From contig JAZBQD010000015.1 of assembly GCA_036583965.1 (NCBI GenBank), positions 64,448,330 to 64,512,329 on the forward strand: a DNA stretch of 64,000 nt, in the 5' to 3' direction. A program made the translations under genes and the position numbers. Below the pieces are notes generated by a model. It saw only the letters and a list, made by a program, of their open reading frames with translations. It was not told where the DNA came from and searched no databases. This DNA is from Prunella strophiata. Taxonomy: Eukaryota > Chordata > Aves > Passeriformes > Prunellidae. This document shows, in pieces, positions 63,201 through 64,000 of the stretch (positions are counted from its first letter, which is position 1; the number at the start of each line of letters is the position of its first letter).

Positions 63201-64000
63201 TTGGATGCAGTGTTCCTATAAGTAGGGCAGGGGTATACCATAGCTAGCATAACAATTCAACTTAGTTTTGTGCAGTTATCAGTAGATTGAAAGCTGTTTG
63301 GGGAAAATGGGTGAGAGATAGGACACCTTGCTAACAGTCACCCCATTTCTCAGTCTGAAGGCTAACCTGGACTTACAATTACCTTTTACTCATGTTGGCT
63401 CTGTAACTATGTGAAGTGGCTATCCAGCCTTCATGCTCCAGGCTCAAGTAGGTGACACTAAAATTGTAAAATGATGTCTCTGGTTTGTCTTGCTGTTGGT
63501 GTTTGAAACACAGATTATTCCCATGAAAAAGAAATGAAGGAGGCCTATTTCTTTAAAAGGATCTATAATAGCATTTTAGGGTAAGACAGTGGAAAGATTA
63601 AACCCTGTGTTTGCTTGTCTAAAACAAGATACAGAAATGTGTCTGTACATATGCATAGACAAGTAAATAAATAGCTTAGTGCTTCAAAAGTGCTGAGCAC
63701 ATTCAAAAGTAATTGAGCTCAGTGGGATTACAAGTGCTTGCTGCCTGCATTATTATTTTAATATCTGTTTTAAAGACTTTAGGAAAATTTAAGATCAGGC
63801 TTTTATGCCATCGAAGTGTAAACTTTCCTTGTCACACTGTGATTACACCCCCAGTCACCTTACATCAGCCTAGCCAAGAATCTCAAAAGTTACTGCTATG
63901 CTGTAGTCCTAGGAACAGACATCTTCCCTTAAACCTTAGAACACAATCCTGTTTCTTCTCAAATATTTGTGTCTCAATCTCAAATATTTCTCAGGCTTTC
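60226..64000. other. AT-rich non-coding DNA, no gene recognised
   Basis: Unique-looking AT-rich sequence to the window end. The 152-residue open frame 61587-62045 shows no known family, signal or domain and is treated as chance. Confidence 0.45.

Overview
The window looks like a non-coding stretch, a long intron or an intergenic region, of a bird genome. The bird call rests on repeats: a CR1 LINE 3' end with its tandem ATTCTGTG-type terminus (about 3519-3609), a decayed CR1 endonuclease segment (about 48985-49415), an old reverse-strand CR1 (about 58370-60225), and two LTRs of one endogenous-retrovirus family that I associate with birds. A neoavian or passerine bird is likely, but that finer placement is inference. 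The sequence is AT-rich and full of stop codons. No open reading frame resembles a known cellular protein, and no rRNA, tRNA or CRISPR array was seen. No host exon can be asserted.

Layout. 1-10 kb: a diverged direct-repeat pair of about 270 bp (591-860 and 8886-9155), a solo LTR with a perfect 5-bp target-site duplication (1646-2232), the CR1 3' tail, an old sauropsid-type interspersed repeat (5120-5495) and a 174-bp TTTC microsatellite (5540-5713). 10-31 kb: mostly unique AT-rich DNA with a purine-rich block (10250-10500), three poly-A tracts and a TTTA/TTAC microsatellite. 31.3-31.9 kb: a GC-richer block organised like a second kind of solo LTR. 32-49 kb: unique AT-rich DNA with two unusual G/T-rich low-complexity blocks. 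49.0-49.5 kb: the CR1 endonuclease fragment ending exactly at a perfect 23-bp inverted repeat with an 8-nt loop. 56.4-57.0 kb: a 5'-truncated LTR of the same family as the one at 1.6 kb. 58.4-60.2 kb: the old reverse-strand CR1, apparently split by an insertion of about 0.8 kb. The remainder is unique AT-rich sequence.

There is no gene network to describe. The functional content that can be supported is mobile-element debris and the regulatory signals it carries (CRE-like, CCAAT and TATA motifs, polyadenylation signals). The most unusual structures are the 49.4-kb perfect hairpin at the CR1 break, the unnamed duplicated block at 0.6 and 8.9 kb, the nested insertion near 59 kb and the candidate LTR at 31.3 kb. 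I did not find a convincing new protein-based system.
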